Source: VXPQ01 sp964608315 (lineage in GTDB: Bacteria > Bacteroidota > Rhodothermia > Rhodothermales > VXPQ01). From it: a DNA stretch of 64,000 bases. The translations under genes and the position numbers were made by a program. This document shows positions 25,596 through 35,273 of the stretch, in pieces. Below the pieces are notes generated by a model, which saw nothing but the letters and a program-made list of their open reading frames with translations, was not told the DNA's origin and ran no database searches. Within the stretch, counting starts at the first letter, position 1, and each line of letters starts with the position of its first letter. The stretch lies in assembly GCA_964608315.1 (NCBI GenBank), contig CAZSNF010000009.1:62001-126000 (forward strand), read 5' to 3'.

Positions 25596-28500
25596 ATGAC
25601 CGTTGACGCCAAAGGTCGCGACCTTTTCATTGTTGACAACAGTGTTTCCGGCTGGACAGGGCTTCGGTACCTGGAGGAGTGGTCCAGCATCGCCAAGGCA
25701 TTCGACATCGCGACCGGATACTTCGAGATCGGTGCCCTGCTTGCCCTCGACGGCAAGTGGCAGGGACTTGACAAGATCCGGATTCTGATGGGCGCAGAGA
25801 CCACCCATCGGACTCGCAAGGCGATACTCGAAGCGGTCCGGGCGAAAGCGCTCGACAGGCTTGACGAAAGCATCGAGGAAGACAAGGAGCCGAATCCCTT
25901 CCTGCACGGAGTCCCTGCGATCCTCCAGGCGCTCCGCTCCGGGCAGATCGAATGCCGGGTCTATGACAAGGACAAGTTCCACGCCAAGACCTACATCACC
26001 CATGCGAAGATCGAGGTTGTGGGTGCCCAGGCGTTGGTGGGCTCCAGCAACTTCACGCGACCGGGTCTTTCTAAGAACGTCGAACTGAATGTCCAGATTC
26101 AGAGTGCGCGCGAGGTCGCGCAGCTTCAGGAGTGGTTCGAGACGCACTGGAACGAAGCGAGAGAGGTCACCGAAGCCGTTATCGAGACGATCTCGCACCA
26201 TACACGCCTGTATTCGCCATTCGATGTCTACGCAAAGGCCCTACAGCAGTTCTTCCAGGGGCACGAACTGACCGCAACCGAATGGGATGAGACACGCTCG
26301 CGCATGTTTCCGCAGCTTGATCGCTATCAGAAGGAGGCGTATTGGGCGCTTATGAAGATTGCCCGGCAGCACCGCGGTGCGTTTCTCTGTGACGGCGTGG
26401 GTCTTGGTAAGACTTTCGTTGGTCTGATGCTGATCGAGCGGCTCATCCTCCACGAGGGCAAGCGCGTCGTACTGTTCGCACCGAAGGCGACCAAGGAGGG
26501 GGTATGGGAGCCGCACTTGCGTCAGTGGCTTCCGCATATTGGCGGTGTCGGTGGTGGCGCGGATTTCAGCAATCTGGCTGTCTTCAGCCACACCGACCTC
26601 GGGCGAAAGGGGGATTTTCCGGATCGTTTCCAACGCATTGCGGAACTCGCCGACGTGGTCGTCATCGACGAGGCGCACCACTTTCGCAATCCGGGTCGCC
26701 GGGGTGACCCCGACAGGGGAATCGAACCGTCACGCTACTACCGTCTCTTCGAGTTGCTCGACAACGCCGAACGTCCCAAGACCGTATTCATGCTAACGGC
26801 TACCCCCATCAACAACCGCTTGAGCGACTTCCGCCACATGACCGAGCTGTTCACGCGTCGCGACGAGGCCTACTTCGCACGCACTATCGGCGTGAACAAC
26901 CTTCGGGGGCACTTTAACCAGATGGAAAGTGTGCTTCGAAGCCGTGTGGGGCAGGACACGCCAGATGCCGCGGAGCACATGAGTGAAGCTCAGGCGATCC
27001 TCTTCACAGACACATTCTTCCGCCAGCTTGTCGTTCAGCGGAGCCGTGCGTACGCCCGCGAGAGCCAAGAGCGGGAGTACGGGGAAGCAGCGGCTTTTCC
27101 AACGCGGAGGGACCCTCAGGTAGCGGATTACTCTATCCGTAAGACTTACGGGCGGATGCTCGACCTGTTCGAAAGGGCCTTTGCTAAGCAGAACCCGCTT
27201 TTCACGCTTCCGATGTACTACGCCTTACATTGGTACAGGGGAGCGGACCAAGACATTGACCCGTTCGAGGAAAACCGCCAAAAGCAGGTAGTCGGTCTCA
27301 TTCGGACTAACTTTCTCAAGCGCTTCGAGAGCTCCGTTGCCGCTTTCGAGCTATCCTGTGATCGCCTCCTCAAGAAGTTACTGGCCTTTCTTGAGGTTCA
27401 CAGCGAGAGCGATGCCGAGAAGAAGCGCCTCGAACGCTGGAAGACACAGAATGCCGAGGTTCTGGATTACGCCGTCGGACGCCAGATTGATCTATGGGGC
27501 AAAGAAGGCGAGGAGGCAGACGATGAAGACATCGTCCCTCAAGAGATGCTTGATACGATTGAGCGCCTCGACCGGGCCGAGTACGATGTTGTGGAGATGA
27601 TGTCCGAGACCTTCCTTGACCTTGACCAGATTGTCCAGTTCTTGAATGAGGCCCGGAAGTTCGAGCCCAAGCACGATGACAAACTCAAGAAACTCATCCG
27701 CCTGCTCAAGTCAAAGGCATTGGCTGACCAGAAGATTCTGATCTTCACCGAGTTCGCAGACACGGCGCGCTACCTCAAGCGTCGCTTGGACGAAACCGGC
27801 ATTCAGGGTGTCGAGCAGGTGGACAGTGCCACCAAGACGAATCGTGCGGATGTCATCCAGCGCTTTTCCCCGTACTATAACGGTCTCTCGTCTCCAGAAC
27901 TGGCCGTGCGAGGTCGTGAGGAGATCCGCGTCTTGATCTCCACCGATGTTCTCTCCGAGGGCCTTAATCTCCAGGATGCCTCCCGGATGATCAACTACGA
28001 CATCCACTGGAACCCGGTCCGCCTCATGCAGCGAATTGGTCGGGTGGACCGGCGCATGAACCCTGAGGTCGAGGAGCGGCTCGTCGCCGACCATCCCGAG
28101 GCAGCTGCCTCGCGCGGCAAGGTCTGGTTCTGGAATTTCCTGCCGCCCGAAGAGTTAAACGAGATACTCTCTCTCTACACAAAGGTAACGCAGAAGACGC
28201 TTCTGATCTCCAAGACCCTTGGTATTGAGGGCAAGAAGCTTCTCACCCCGGAGGACGATTATGAGGCGTTGAAGGAGTTCCACCATGCCTACGAGGGCAC
28301 GCGGACGGCCATTGAGGACATGCACCTTGAGTATCAGGCGCTCTTCCAGGCCGACCCGGATTTGGAAGCACGCCTCGCTCGCTTCCCGGGTGCGATCTTC
28401 AGCGGTCGCAAGCGCCTGGCGAAAGGCGTGCAGGGTGTTTTCTTTTGCTACGCGCTCCCCGCCCTTGACAAGGAGAAGAACGAGTTTACTGAAGAAGCCG

Positions 28501-28745
28501 GCACGACCCGCTGGTATCTCTACGATCTCGACCGCCAGGCCATCGTCGAGGAGCCCGGCGAGATCATCGTGAGCATACGTTCGAATCCCGAGACGCGCCG
28601 GCGCTGCACCACAGAGGAGAAGACGCTCCTCGACATTCGCAAGCGGATCGAGAAGCACATCAAGAACAGTTACCTGAAGCGCGTGGATGCCCCTGTCGGC
28701 GTCAAGCCACTGTTGCGTTGCTGGATGGAGCTGAACGAGGGCTGA
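25596..28745 (+). CDS. PLD-nuclease/SNF2-type helicase of a restriction-modification-like system
   Basis: A 1049-residue protein starting at an ATG with a good GGAAAGGAG site. Residues about 20-210 are a phospholipase D-like nuclease: FHAKTYI near 127-133 followed by GSSNFTRPGL near 149-158 (His-x-Lys and the Asn/Ser motif). The helicase core follows: Walker A-like CDGVGLGKTFVGL (about 265), VVIDEAHHFRNP (about 355-366), LTATPINN, then the second RecA fold with STDVLSEGLNLQDAS and QRIGRVDRR (about 780-820). The gene ends 4 bases before a large N6-adenine methyltransferase gene. The pair resembles a type ISP enzyme split over two chains, or a DISARM-like set reduced to helicase, PLD and methylase. 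DNA cleavage at unmodified sites is inferred. Confidence 0.85.
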   Translation: MTVDAKGRDLFIVDNSVSGWTGLRYLEEWSSIAKAFDIATGYFEIGALLALDGKWQGLDKIRILMGAETTHRTRKAILEAVRAKALDRLDESIEEDKEPNPFLHGVPAILQALRSGQIECRVYDKDKFHAKTYITHAKIEVVGAQALVGSSNFTRPGLSKNVELNVQIQSAREVAQLQEWFETHWNEAREVTEAVIETISHHTRLYSPFDVYAKALQQFFQGHELTATEWDETRSRMFPQLDRYQKEAYWALMKIARQHRGAFLCDGVGLGKTFVGLMLIERLILHEGKRVVLFAPKATKEGVWEPHLRQWLPHIGGVGGGADFSNLAVFSHTDLGRKGDFPDRFQRIAELADVVVIDEAHHFRNPGRRGDPDRGIEPSRYYRLFELLDNAERPKTVFMLTATPINNRLSDFRHMTELFTRRDEAYFARTIGVNNLRGHFNQMESVLRSRVGQDTPDAAEHMSEAQAILFTDTFFRQLVVQRSRAYARESQEREYGEAAAFPTRRDPQVADYSIRKTYGRMLDLFERAFAKQNPLFTLPMYYALHWYRGADQDIDPFEENRQKQVVGLIRTNFLKRFESSVAAFELSCDRLLKKLLAFLEVHSESDAEKKRLERWKTQNAEVLDYAVGRQIDLWGKEGEEADDEDIVPQEMLDTIERLDRAEYDVVEMMSETFLDLDQIVQFLNEARKFEPKHDDKLKKLIRLLKSKALADQKILIFTEFADTARYLKRRLDETGIQGVEQVDSATKTNRADVIQRFSPYYNGLSSPELAVRGREEIRVLISTDVLSEGLNLQDASRMINYDIHWNPVRLMQRIGRVDRRMNPEVEERLVADHPEAAASRGKVWFWNFLPPEELNEILSLYTKVTQKTLLISKTLGIEGKKLLTPEDDYEALKEFHHAYEGTRTAIEDMHLEYQALFQADPDLEARLARFPGAIFSGRKRLAKGVQGVFFCYALPALDKEKNEFTEEAGTTRWYLYDLDRQAIVEEPGEIIVSIRSNPETRRRCTTEEKTLLDIRKRIEKHIKNSYLKRVDAPVGVKPLLRCWMELNEG

Positions 28746-28749
28746 ACCG

Positions 28750-31700
28750 ATGCCGACCGACCATCGCGAACGCCTCACCCGAATCCGCCGATTCGATCAA
28801 CTCGTGGCCTACCTCCGGGACGAGCTGGGTTGGCCGATCAACTCAAACGACTTCGAGGAACTGACTTTCGACTACACCCCCGAGGAACTCGGCATTGATG
28901 CGAAGAATGCCGCCAAGATCCAGGAGATCAAGCGCCTGCGCCCGCTCGTACCGGGCCAGCCTTGGGGTATCTTCTTCGTCAAGTTCGAACCGCAGCGTCT
29001 GCCAGTGGTGGCACTTCGCCGCATTCTCGGCCAGGTGACGCTCAAGAAGCGTGCCTCGGCCAACAGGTCCGAGCGCCAAGCCTGGGCCGCAGACGACCTA
29101 CTCTTCATTTCCAACTACGGCGAGGGCGAGGAGCGGCGCATCGCCTTGGCTCACTTTTCAAAGTCTCAGGACGGCCGCGACCTGCCGACCCTCAGAGTGC
29201 TCGGCTGGGACAACCTTGACACGCCGCTCCACTTGGACGCCGTTGCCCGCGAATTGAGCGACCACCTCACTTGGCCCGACGACGAGGATGATTCCAACGC
29301 TTGGCGTGAACGCTGGCGCTCTGCCTTCACACTGCGGCATCAAGAGGTCATCAGCACGTCAAGGCAGCTTTCCGAGCGCTTGGCCGAGTTGGCCCGTGCT
29401 ATCCGCGACCGTATTCAAACAGCGCTCGCGATTGAGACCGAGGCCGGTCCACTCACCCAGCTCATGAAGGCGTTCCAGACCGCGCTCGTTCACGACCTGG
29501 ACGAGGCTGGCTTCGCCGACATGTATGCACAGACCATCGGCTATGGTCTGCTCTCGGCTCGCATCACCGACCCCACGCGACGCACCGCTGCCGACTTCGC
29601 TGCCCACATGAGAACGAACCCGTTTCTCCGGGAGCTGATGGAGACCTTCCTACGCGTGGGCGGGCGGCGCGGCAAGGTTGGCGGCCCAGGGATCGACTTT
29701 GACGAACTGGGAGTCTCCGAGGTTGTCGAACTCCTCGACCGAGCCAACATGGAAGCCGTCGTTCGCGACTTCGGCGACCGCAACCCACAGGAAGATCCGG
29801 TCATCCATTTCTACGAACACTTTCTGGCGGCTTACGACAGGAAGCAGAAGATGAGGCGTGGCGTATTCTACACTCCACGCCCTGTGGTCTCCTACATCGT
29901 GCGCTCGGTGGACGAGCTGCTCCGCACGGAGTTTGGGCTTTCCAACGGCCTCGCTGATACTACGAGCTGGGGTGAGATGGCGGAGCGCCACGAATATCTA
30001 AAAACCCCGGAAGGCACCCCCTCCACTCAGGCATTTGTTCAGATCCTCGATCCAGCCACCGGCACTGGCACCTTTCTCGTCGAGGTCATTGATCTCATCC
30101 ACAACACAATGGTTTCGAAGTGGAAGTCGGAGGGTCACGGCCAGAAGCAGATTCGGACACTTTGGAACGAATACGTCTGGAAACATCTCCTGCCCCGCCT
30201 GCACGGCTACGAGCTTCTGATGGCGCCCTATGCAATCGCTCACCTAAAGATCGGTCTCAAGCTTTACGAAACGGGTTACCGTTTCGAGAGTGACGAGCGA
30301 GCGCGGGTGTATCTCACGAATGCGTTGGAGCCAGCGGGCGACGAGCAGTTCACCCTCGACTTTCTGCCGGCGTTGGCGCGCGAGGTTGAGGCGGTCAACG
30401 AAATCAAGCAAAAGCAGCGATTTACAGTGGTGATCGGAAATCCGCCGTACTCGAAGTTGTCGCAGAACAAGGGAGAGTGGATAAATGGGCTAATGGAACG
30501 ATACAAGACGAGCATTAAGTCTGGTGAGATCCAGCGCCAGGCACTCTCGAACGACTATGTGAAGTTCATTTGTTTTTCCTCGATAATTATAGAGAAGTCA
30601 TCTGCTTACGTAATCGGAATGATTACGGATAATAGTTATTTAGATGGTCCGCTATTTCGAGATATGCGGGCCGATCTGTGCGCGACTTACCGCAACCTCT
30701 ATCTTACTGACTTGGGGGGAAACTCCCGTCGTGTTGATGCCTCAACGACGGACCAGAATGTTTTTGAGATTCAGCAAGGAGTATCAGTTATTGTTGGTGC
30801 GACGTGTCCAAAGCTCACTGACACATTCTTACGATATACGGCCGTGAAAGGCTCTCGCGGGGAAAAGGCTGCATGGTTGATGACACATTCAGCCGAAGAT
30901 ATTCAAACTACCGATCTCGCGCCAGCCGCGCCACAGTTCTATTTTATTCCCTACGAAGCAACGGCCGCATATTGGGAAGCGTGGTCCGCCCTCTCGGACG
31001 TTTTTGCTGGAGGCGTTCGACGGGGCAGGCCCCTACCGTTCAACGGTGCTGCTCTGACCACCAGGCATGATACCTTTGCCATCGCTTTTACTGAGAAAGA
31101 GTTGCGGGAGAATTTGAGGCGTTTTTTTGACACATCAGAGACGTATGAGACTCTCAATCACATTTTTCGCTTTTGTTCGAGTTCCCACTTCGATTTCCGT
31201 CGAGCGAGGGCAGAAGTAACATGTGCAGAGGCATTGTTGTGCATACGCCCGATTCTCTACAGGCCGTTCGACATACGATACGTAGTCTTTCACCCCAAAC
31301 TGATTGGTGAGCCACGTCCAGAGGTGATGAGGCATCTACTGGCTGGCAGCCCCGCGCTATTGTCAACACGCCGTGTCACCGGTCGGCCGTACGACAATGT
31401 GTTCGTGTGTCGCGGGTTGGTCGAGTACAAAGCTGCGACCCATGACCGTAACACCCAAGTGTTTCCATTGTACCTAGTGTCATCGGGTGAAGGCCTCTTG
31501 TTTACGCCAGCAGGTGATGGGAAGCGGTATGTAAACATAGCACCGTCGGTGTTGGAAGAGTGGCGAAAATCTTGCGGCGTACAATGTGCAGACGGACTTT
31601 TAGCAGCGATCTACGCACTGTTGTTCTCCCCGGAGTATCGTCGCCAGTTCCAGCAGAAGCTTCAGCAAGACTACGCAAGGGTGCCAGTGCCCATGTCAAA

Positions 31701-32202
31701 AGAGCTAGGACGTTGTCTTGTGAGCTACGGGTCGGAGCTTATCAGCTTGCACCTTGTCGAATCCCTTAATCTCAACGAGTTCATCACCACCTACAGCGGC
31801 CCCACGAACCCCCAAGTTGGCCGCGTTGGCTGGTCGCACGGCACAGTCTGGCTCAATGCTGGTAAGACGAAGCCCGGCACTATTGGGTTCCAAGGAGTAT
31901 CCGAGGAGGTCTGGGACTTCCACATCGGCGGGTATGCGGTCTGTCACAAGTGGCTCAAGGACCGGAAGGGTCGCACGCTCTCGGACGAGGACATTGCCCA
32001 CTACCAGAAGATCGTCGTGGCTCTGAACGAAACCATTCGCATCATGGGTGAGATCGACGAGGTCATTGAAGCCCATGGTGGCTGGCCCGGTGCGTTCCAG
32101 GCTGGGTCGGAAGCAGCCGAGAAATATCCTGCTCTCTCGAAGGTGGCCGAACCATCGATTCCATACCATGTAAACAAGGGCGGAAAAAAGCGCGATATCT
32201 GA
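28750..32202 (+). CDS. N6-adenine DNA methyltransferase with target-recognition region (type ISP/IIG-like)
   Basis: A 1150-residue protein. The N-terminal 380 residues resemble the accessory domain of Eco57I/type ISP enzymes. The methylase core has the FYTPRPVVSYIV entry motif (about 375), SAM-binding motif ILDPATGTGTFLVEV (about 430-445) and catalytic motif IV VVIGNPPYSKLS (about 560-571), i.e. NPPY for amino-methylation of adenine. The last roughly 450 residues should contain the sequence-specificity domain (GYAVCHKWLKDRKGRTLS near the end is typical of the ISP C-terminal domain). It has no helicase or nuclease domain of its own; these are supplied by the protein encoded 4 bases upstream. 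It probably protects host DNA and guides the partner. Confidence 0.87.
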   Translation: MPTDHRERLTRIRRFDQLVAYLRDELGWPINSNDFEELTFDYTPEELGIDAKNAAKIQEIKRLRPLVPGQPWGIFFVKFEPQRLPVVALRRILGQVTLKKRASANRSERQAWAADDLLFISNYGEGEERRIALAHFSKSQDGRDLPTLRVLGWDNLDTPLHLDAVARELSDHLTWPDDEDDSNAWRERWRSAFTLRHQEVISTSRQLSERLAELARAIRDRIQTALAIETEAGPLTQLMKAFQTALVHDLDEAGFADMYAQTIGYGLLSARITDPTRRTAADFAAHMRTNPFLRELMETFLRVGGRRGKVGGPGIDFDELGVSEVVELLDRANMEAVVRDFGDRNPQEDPVIHFYEHFLAAYDRKQKMRRGVFYTPRPVVSYIVRSVDELLRTEFGLSNGLADTTSWGEMAERHEYLKTPEGTPSTQAFVQILDPATGTGTFLVEVIDLIHNTMVSKWKSEGHGQKQIRTLWNEYVWKHLLPRLHGYELLMAPYAIAHLKIGLKLYETGYRFESDERARVYLTNALEPAGDEQFTLDFLPALAREVEAVNEIKQKQRFTVVIGNPPYSKLSQNKGEWINGLMERYKTSIKSGEIQRQALSNDYVKFICFSSIIIEKSSAYVIGMITDNSYLDGPLFRDMRADLCATYRNLYLTDLGGNSRRVDASTTDQNVFEIQQGVSVIVGATCPKLTDTFLRYTAVKGSRGEKAAWLMTHSAEDIQTTDLAPAAPQFYFIPYEATAAYWEAWSALSDVFAGGVRRGRPLPFNGAALTTRHDTFAIAFTEKELRENLRRFFDTSETYETLNHIFRFCSSSHFDFRRARAEVTCAEALLCIRPILYRPFDIRYVVFHPKLIGEPRPEVMRHLLAGSPALLSTRRVTGRPYDNVFVCRGLVEYKAATHDRNTQVFPLYLVSSGEGLLFTPAGDGKRYVNIAPSVLEEWRKSCGVQCADGLLAAIYALLFSPEYRRQFQQKLQQDYARVPVPMSKELGRCLVSYGSELISLHLVESLNLNEFITTYSGPTNPQVGRVGWSHGTVWLNAGKTKPGTIGFQGVSEEVWDFHIGGYAVCHKWLKDRKGRTLSDEDIAHYQKIVVALNETIRIMGEIDEVIEAHGGWPGAFQAGSEAAEKYPALSKVAEPSIPYHVNKGGKKRDI

Positions 32203-32315
32203 ACGTGGCTGCTACTGGTGGTCCCTACTGTCAGGGGGATCCAACCCACGATCCTCCGTTTCCGGGTGGGGCTGGTCGCTGTAGTTCAGCCTGAGCCGAA
32301 ATTTGAATCCAAGGA

Positions 32316-32397
32316 GTTGTTCCAGAGTTGTTCCCAAAACACTTGACAAGTCCATCGGTGTTTCGTATCATCCGATTCGGTACAACACTGGAACAAC
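32316..32397 (+). promoter_or_regulatory. Promoter bracketed by inverted GTTGTTCC boxes
   Basis: A sigma-70-like promoter TTGACA (32343-32348), 17-base spacer, TATCAT (32366-32371) lies 37 bases before the GTPase start. GTTGTTCCAG (32316-32325) upstream and CTGGAACAAC (32388-32397) downstream are a perfect 10-bp inverted repeat around it, with another GTTGTTCC at 32327-32334. The layout suggests repression by looping or by two bound dimers. Confidence 0.6.
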
Positions 32398-32407
32398 AAA
32401 AATTAAA

Positions 32408-34678
32408 ATGGTTAACCCTATATATTCTGCGAGTTTGAGCCAGACTCAAGGCCGGTTGGGCTTTTCGGTCATTTTCCGGCACCCGGCGAGACGGGACGAT
32501 GCGACCGGCAAGCCGGGTGTCCGTGTGCGCCGCGGCCTTGGCACACGCGACAAGGCGGAGGCCGCACGGCTGCGGGACGAGTTGAACATTCTTTTGAGCG
32601 ATGCGAAGTATCAATATCCTGCCGCTCGACCCGAGGCCGAACGACGATTCGATCCTCGCGTCGTCGACATTTTCTTTGACAAGATGATACCCGAGAAGAC
32701 GGACTGCGTGGCTTTGCGCGAGAACGTCATTGCATTGCCCAAGTCAGAACCGGACGGATACCGGCGAGTGCTCTTTCTTGGGACGACGGGTGCCGGTAAG
32801 ACGACGCTCGTCCGCCAGCTGATCGGAACGGATCCGGAGAAGGAGCGCTTCCCCTCGACCTCGACGGCGAAGACAACCATCCACGATACCGAGATCGTCC
32901 TCGCCAGGGGCGACTGGCGTGCGGTGGTGACCTTCACCTCGTATGACGAGATTCGGGAATACCTGAACGAGTGTATCTCGAACGCGGTACTTGCCGCATA
33001 TATGGGGGCAGACGATACGGAGGTGCTCCGGCGGCTCCTGAACCACACAAATCAGCGTTTCCGGTTCAGCTACGTGCTCGGAAATGGCCCGAAAGTTGCT
33101 TCGCGCAGCTTGGATTTCGACGATGAGGACGAGGAATCGGATAGCGAGGAGTCTCTTCTCTCCGAAGAGGAGAGTGTTTCCATCGATGTGGCGACCACGG
33201 CGGAGTTGCTCGACGAGACGGTAAAAACGCTGTCCGGCATTGCCCGCCGCATCGGAGATGAGCTGTATGACGAACTCGAAGTCAGTGGGGAGGACGACAA
33301 GCGGGTGGCTGAGGAGCTCTTTGAAGAGGAACTGGACAACCTGTTGCGGGATGATGATGAGTTCCATCAGGTGGCCGATGCACTGATGGATGAGATTGAG
33401 AAGCGCTTTGATGTGCTGCCGCCCGGGAAACTCCAGAAGACGCGGCAAGGCTGGCCTCTCGCGTGGAGTGGAGAGTGGCCGCGCGAGAACCGCACCGAGT
33501 TTCTCCGTGCGATCTCCCGCTTTTCCAGCAACTACGCGCCCCTCTTCGGACGGCTACTGACACCTCTTGTGAATGGCTTGCGCGTTGCCGGTCCTTTCAC
33601 TCCGACTTGGGACAAGAGTGAGGTGCCGAAGCTCGTTCTTCTTGATGGCGAAGGGCTCGGTCACACGCCCGAATCGTCCTCGACGGTTTCGACGGCGGTG
33701 AGCCGCCGAATTGAGTCGGCGGATGCGGTGCTCCTCGTAGACAGCGCCATCCAGCCGATGCAGGCGGCACCTCTCGCCGCCATGCGGGAGGTCGTGGCGA
33801 CAGGGAATGCTCGCAAGCTCATTATCGCCTTTACGCGCTTCGACGAAGTCAAAGGCGACAACCTGCCGAACGCCTCGGCGAAGGTACAGCATGTTTTGGC
33901 CTCTGCCGAGAATGTATTCGCAGTCTTCGGTGAAGAATTGGGGCCGTACGCCGAGCGCACCCTGCGTCAGCGCTTGGAGCACGCACGCTTCTTTTTGGAG
34001 GACATCCACAAGCCATTGTGCGAGGCCACCGCCTCGGGAAGGCGCACGATCTCGCAGCTCCACAAACTGCTCGCTTGTGTTGATGCAGTGATTGATCGAC
34101 CGGAGCCCGCAGAGGCGCGCCCGATCTACGACCGGATGAATCTTGTGCTCGCGATCCGCAGTGCGGCGGAGGCCTTCCACGATGAATGGCGACCGCGCCT
34201 TGGCCTCAGCGGTGTCAAGAAGGAGCACTGGACGCGGGTCAAAGCTCTGAGTCGCCGGTTCGCCATGGGTTGGGCCGATGAGTACGATACGCTCCACCCA
34301 GTCGCCGACCTGCGCAAGGAACTGGTGGCGCGGATCTACGTGTTCGTGCAGAATCCCTTGGGTTGGGAGGGTCCCGAGCCGGCGGACGACCAGAAGCAGG
34401 ACTGCTTTGATACCTTTGCGGGCAACCTTGCTCGGAGGCTGCTCGACGTATGCACGCGCCGCGTGTGGTACGAACGCACGGTGCAGTGGCAGGACGCGTA
34501 CTACAAGCGCGGAACCGGTTCGACCTTCGTGCGCGCCCGGATCATCGGCGACGAAATCTATGAGCCTGCGGCACCCGTTCCCGATGTCATGCCATCTCCC
34601 GATCGTAACCAATTTCTCCATGAGATTATCGCAGAGGTCAAGGAAGCGGCAGAGGAGACCGGGGCCATATTTGAGTAG
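32408..34678 (+). CDS. GTPase-like protein with an integrase-like N-terminal domain
   Basis: A 756-residue protein starting at MVNPIYSASLSQTQGRLGFS, right after its own promoter. Residues 1-90 resemble the DNA-arm-binding N-terminus of tyrosine recombinases (GFSVIFRHPARRDDATGKPG, then VRRGLGTRDKAEAARLRDEL), but no recombinase catalytic domain follows. Instead there is a P-loop GTPase-type fold: G1 GTTGAGKTT (about 124-132), G3-like LLDGEGLG (about 411-418) and G4-like FTRFDE (about 474-479). A strongly acidic stretch (DDEDEESDSEE) occurs at about 237-248. I do not know a characterised member. Placement behind the PLD-helicase and methylase suggests a third component or regulator of that locus; this is inference. 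Confidence 0.65.
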   Translation: MVNPIYSASLSQTQGRLGFSVIFRHPARRDDATGKPGVRVRRGLGTRDKAEAARLRDELNILLSDAKYQYPAARPEAERRFDPRVVDIFFDKMIPEKTDCVALRENVIALPKSEPDGYRRVLFLGTTGAGKTTLVRQLIGTDPEKERFPSTSTAKTTIHDTEIVLARGDWRAVVTFTSYDEIREYLNECISNAVLAAYMGADDTEVLRRLLNHTNQRFRFSYVLGNGPKVASRSLDFDDEDEESDSEESLLSEEESVSIDVATTAELLDETVKTLSGIARRIGDELYDELEVSGEDDKRVAEELFEEELDNLLRDDDEFHQVADALMDEIEKRFDVLPPGKLQKTRQGWPLAWSGEWPRENRTEFLRAISRFSSNYAPLFGRLLTPLVNGLRVAGPFTPTWDKSEVPKLVLLDGEGLGHTPESSSTVSTAVSRRIESADAVLLVDSAIQPMQAAPLAAMREVVATGNARKLIIAFTRFDEVKGDNLPNASAKVQHVLASAENVFAVFGEELGPYAERTLRQRLEHARFFLEDIHKPLCEATASGRRTISQLHKLLACVDAVIDRPEPAEARPIYDRMNLVLAIRSAAEAFHDEWRPRLGLSGVKKEHWTRVKALSRRFAMGWADEYDTLHPVADLRKELVARIYVFVQNPLGWEGPEPADDQKQDCFDTFAGNLARRLLDVCTRRVWYERTVQWQDAYYKRGTGSTFVRARIIGDEIYEPAAPVPDVMPSPDRNQFLHEIIAEVKEAAEETGAIFE

Positions 34679-34705
34679 AGCAGGGGGGGATTCCGTTCCC
34701 GTAAA

Positions 34706-34723
34706 CTGTGTGAGAGATCACAC
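34706..34723 (+). terminator. Stem-loop after the GTPase gene
   Basis: TGTGTGA, loop GAGA, TCACACA is a perfect 7-bp stem 28 bases after the GTPase stop. It lacks a T tract, so it may be an mRNA end structure rather than a true rho-independent terminator. Confidence 0.4.
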
Positions 34724-34786
34724 ATAGGCGGCAAACTCCCTCCGGCACTTTTGTATATAAAATTTCAAAAAAACTTATCAAAACTA

Positions 34787-34815
34787 TTGACTTTGTCGAT
34801 TTTATTTTTTATGTT
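34787..34815 (+). promoter_or_regulatory. Candidate promoter of a small peptide gene
   Basis: TTGACT (34787-34792), 17-base spacer, TATGTT (34810-34815), in a very AT-rich stretch. It would give a leader of about 100 bases with a hairpin (ACACGA at 34853-34858 pairing with TCGTGT at 34861-34866) before the small ORF. Confidence 0.45.
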
Positions 34816-34924
34816 TATAGTAACATATATAAGTATATCCAAAGGTCTGAGGACACGATCTCGTGTGAGACAGGGTAATCTTGGTGATCGTCTTCATTTA
34901 AAAAACTTTAATGGAGGTGATTAT

Positions 34925-35062
34925 ATGAAAAAATTGAAAACATTTTTCAAACTTAGAAACATCCTGGTTGTCTTTAGTTGGATTTCGTTTTTTGGTGGGT
35001 TACTCATCGAGAACCTCACCCTTTCGATTCTTTTTCAGACGATCACTAGGATCCTGTCCTGA
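34925..35062 (+). CDS. Small membrane peptide (45 aa)
   Basis: A 45-residue peptide with an unusually strong ribosome-binding site for this window (GGAGGTGA at 34913-34920, 4 bases before ATG). The N-terminus is basic (MKKLKTFFKLRN), followed by a hydrophobic segment (ILVVFSWISFFGGLLI) and a second, weaker one (LTLSILFQTI), so it should insert into the membrane. An upstream ATG at 34751 would give a longer 103-residue frame but lacks a comparable ribosome-binding site. The size and build fit small membrane toxins or effector peptides; no family was recognised. Its AT content contrasts with the surrounding genes. Confidence 0.5.
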   Translation: MKKLKTFFKLRNILVVFSWISFFGGLLIENLTLSILFQTITRILS

Positions 35063-35273
35063 GACCTTTGAAATTTTTATAATATGTTGAAGTGGTTTAG
35101 TATTTATCCGACAGTCCGCCCAAAAAGAGGGCGGTCACCGGGGTTTCCCTTAGATTAGGTTTTTCATGGTAGTCAGGACTCGTTTTTTTCAGAGGGCTAC
35201 AGCTTGGATATCTCGTGCAGACGTTCTGTTGGCGAGATCAGAACAGGCAATAAGCAGAAATTTAATGAGATGA
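35063..35273. other. Non-coding stretch with one hairpin
   Basis: No gene seen. CCGCCC (35116-35121), a 7-base A-rich loop and GGGCGG (35129-35134) form a strong hairpin that could end either the peptide transcript or the convergent metallopeptidase operon; there is no T run. Confidence 0.4.

Noticed and set aside
32408..32680. Tyrosine integrase gene for the island
   Set aside because: Only an arm-binding-like N-terminus is present; the R-H-R-Y catalytic domain is missing and a GTPase fold follows.
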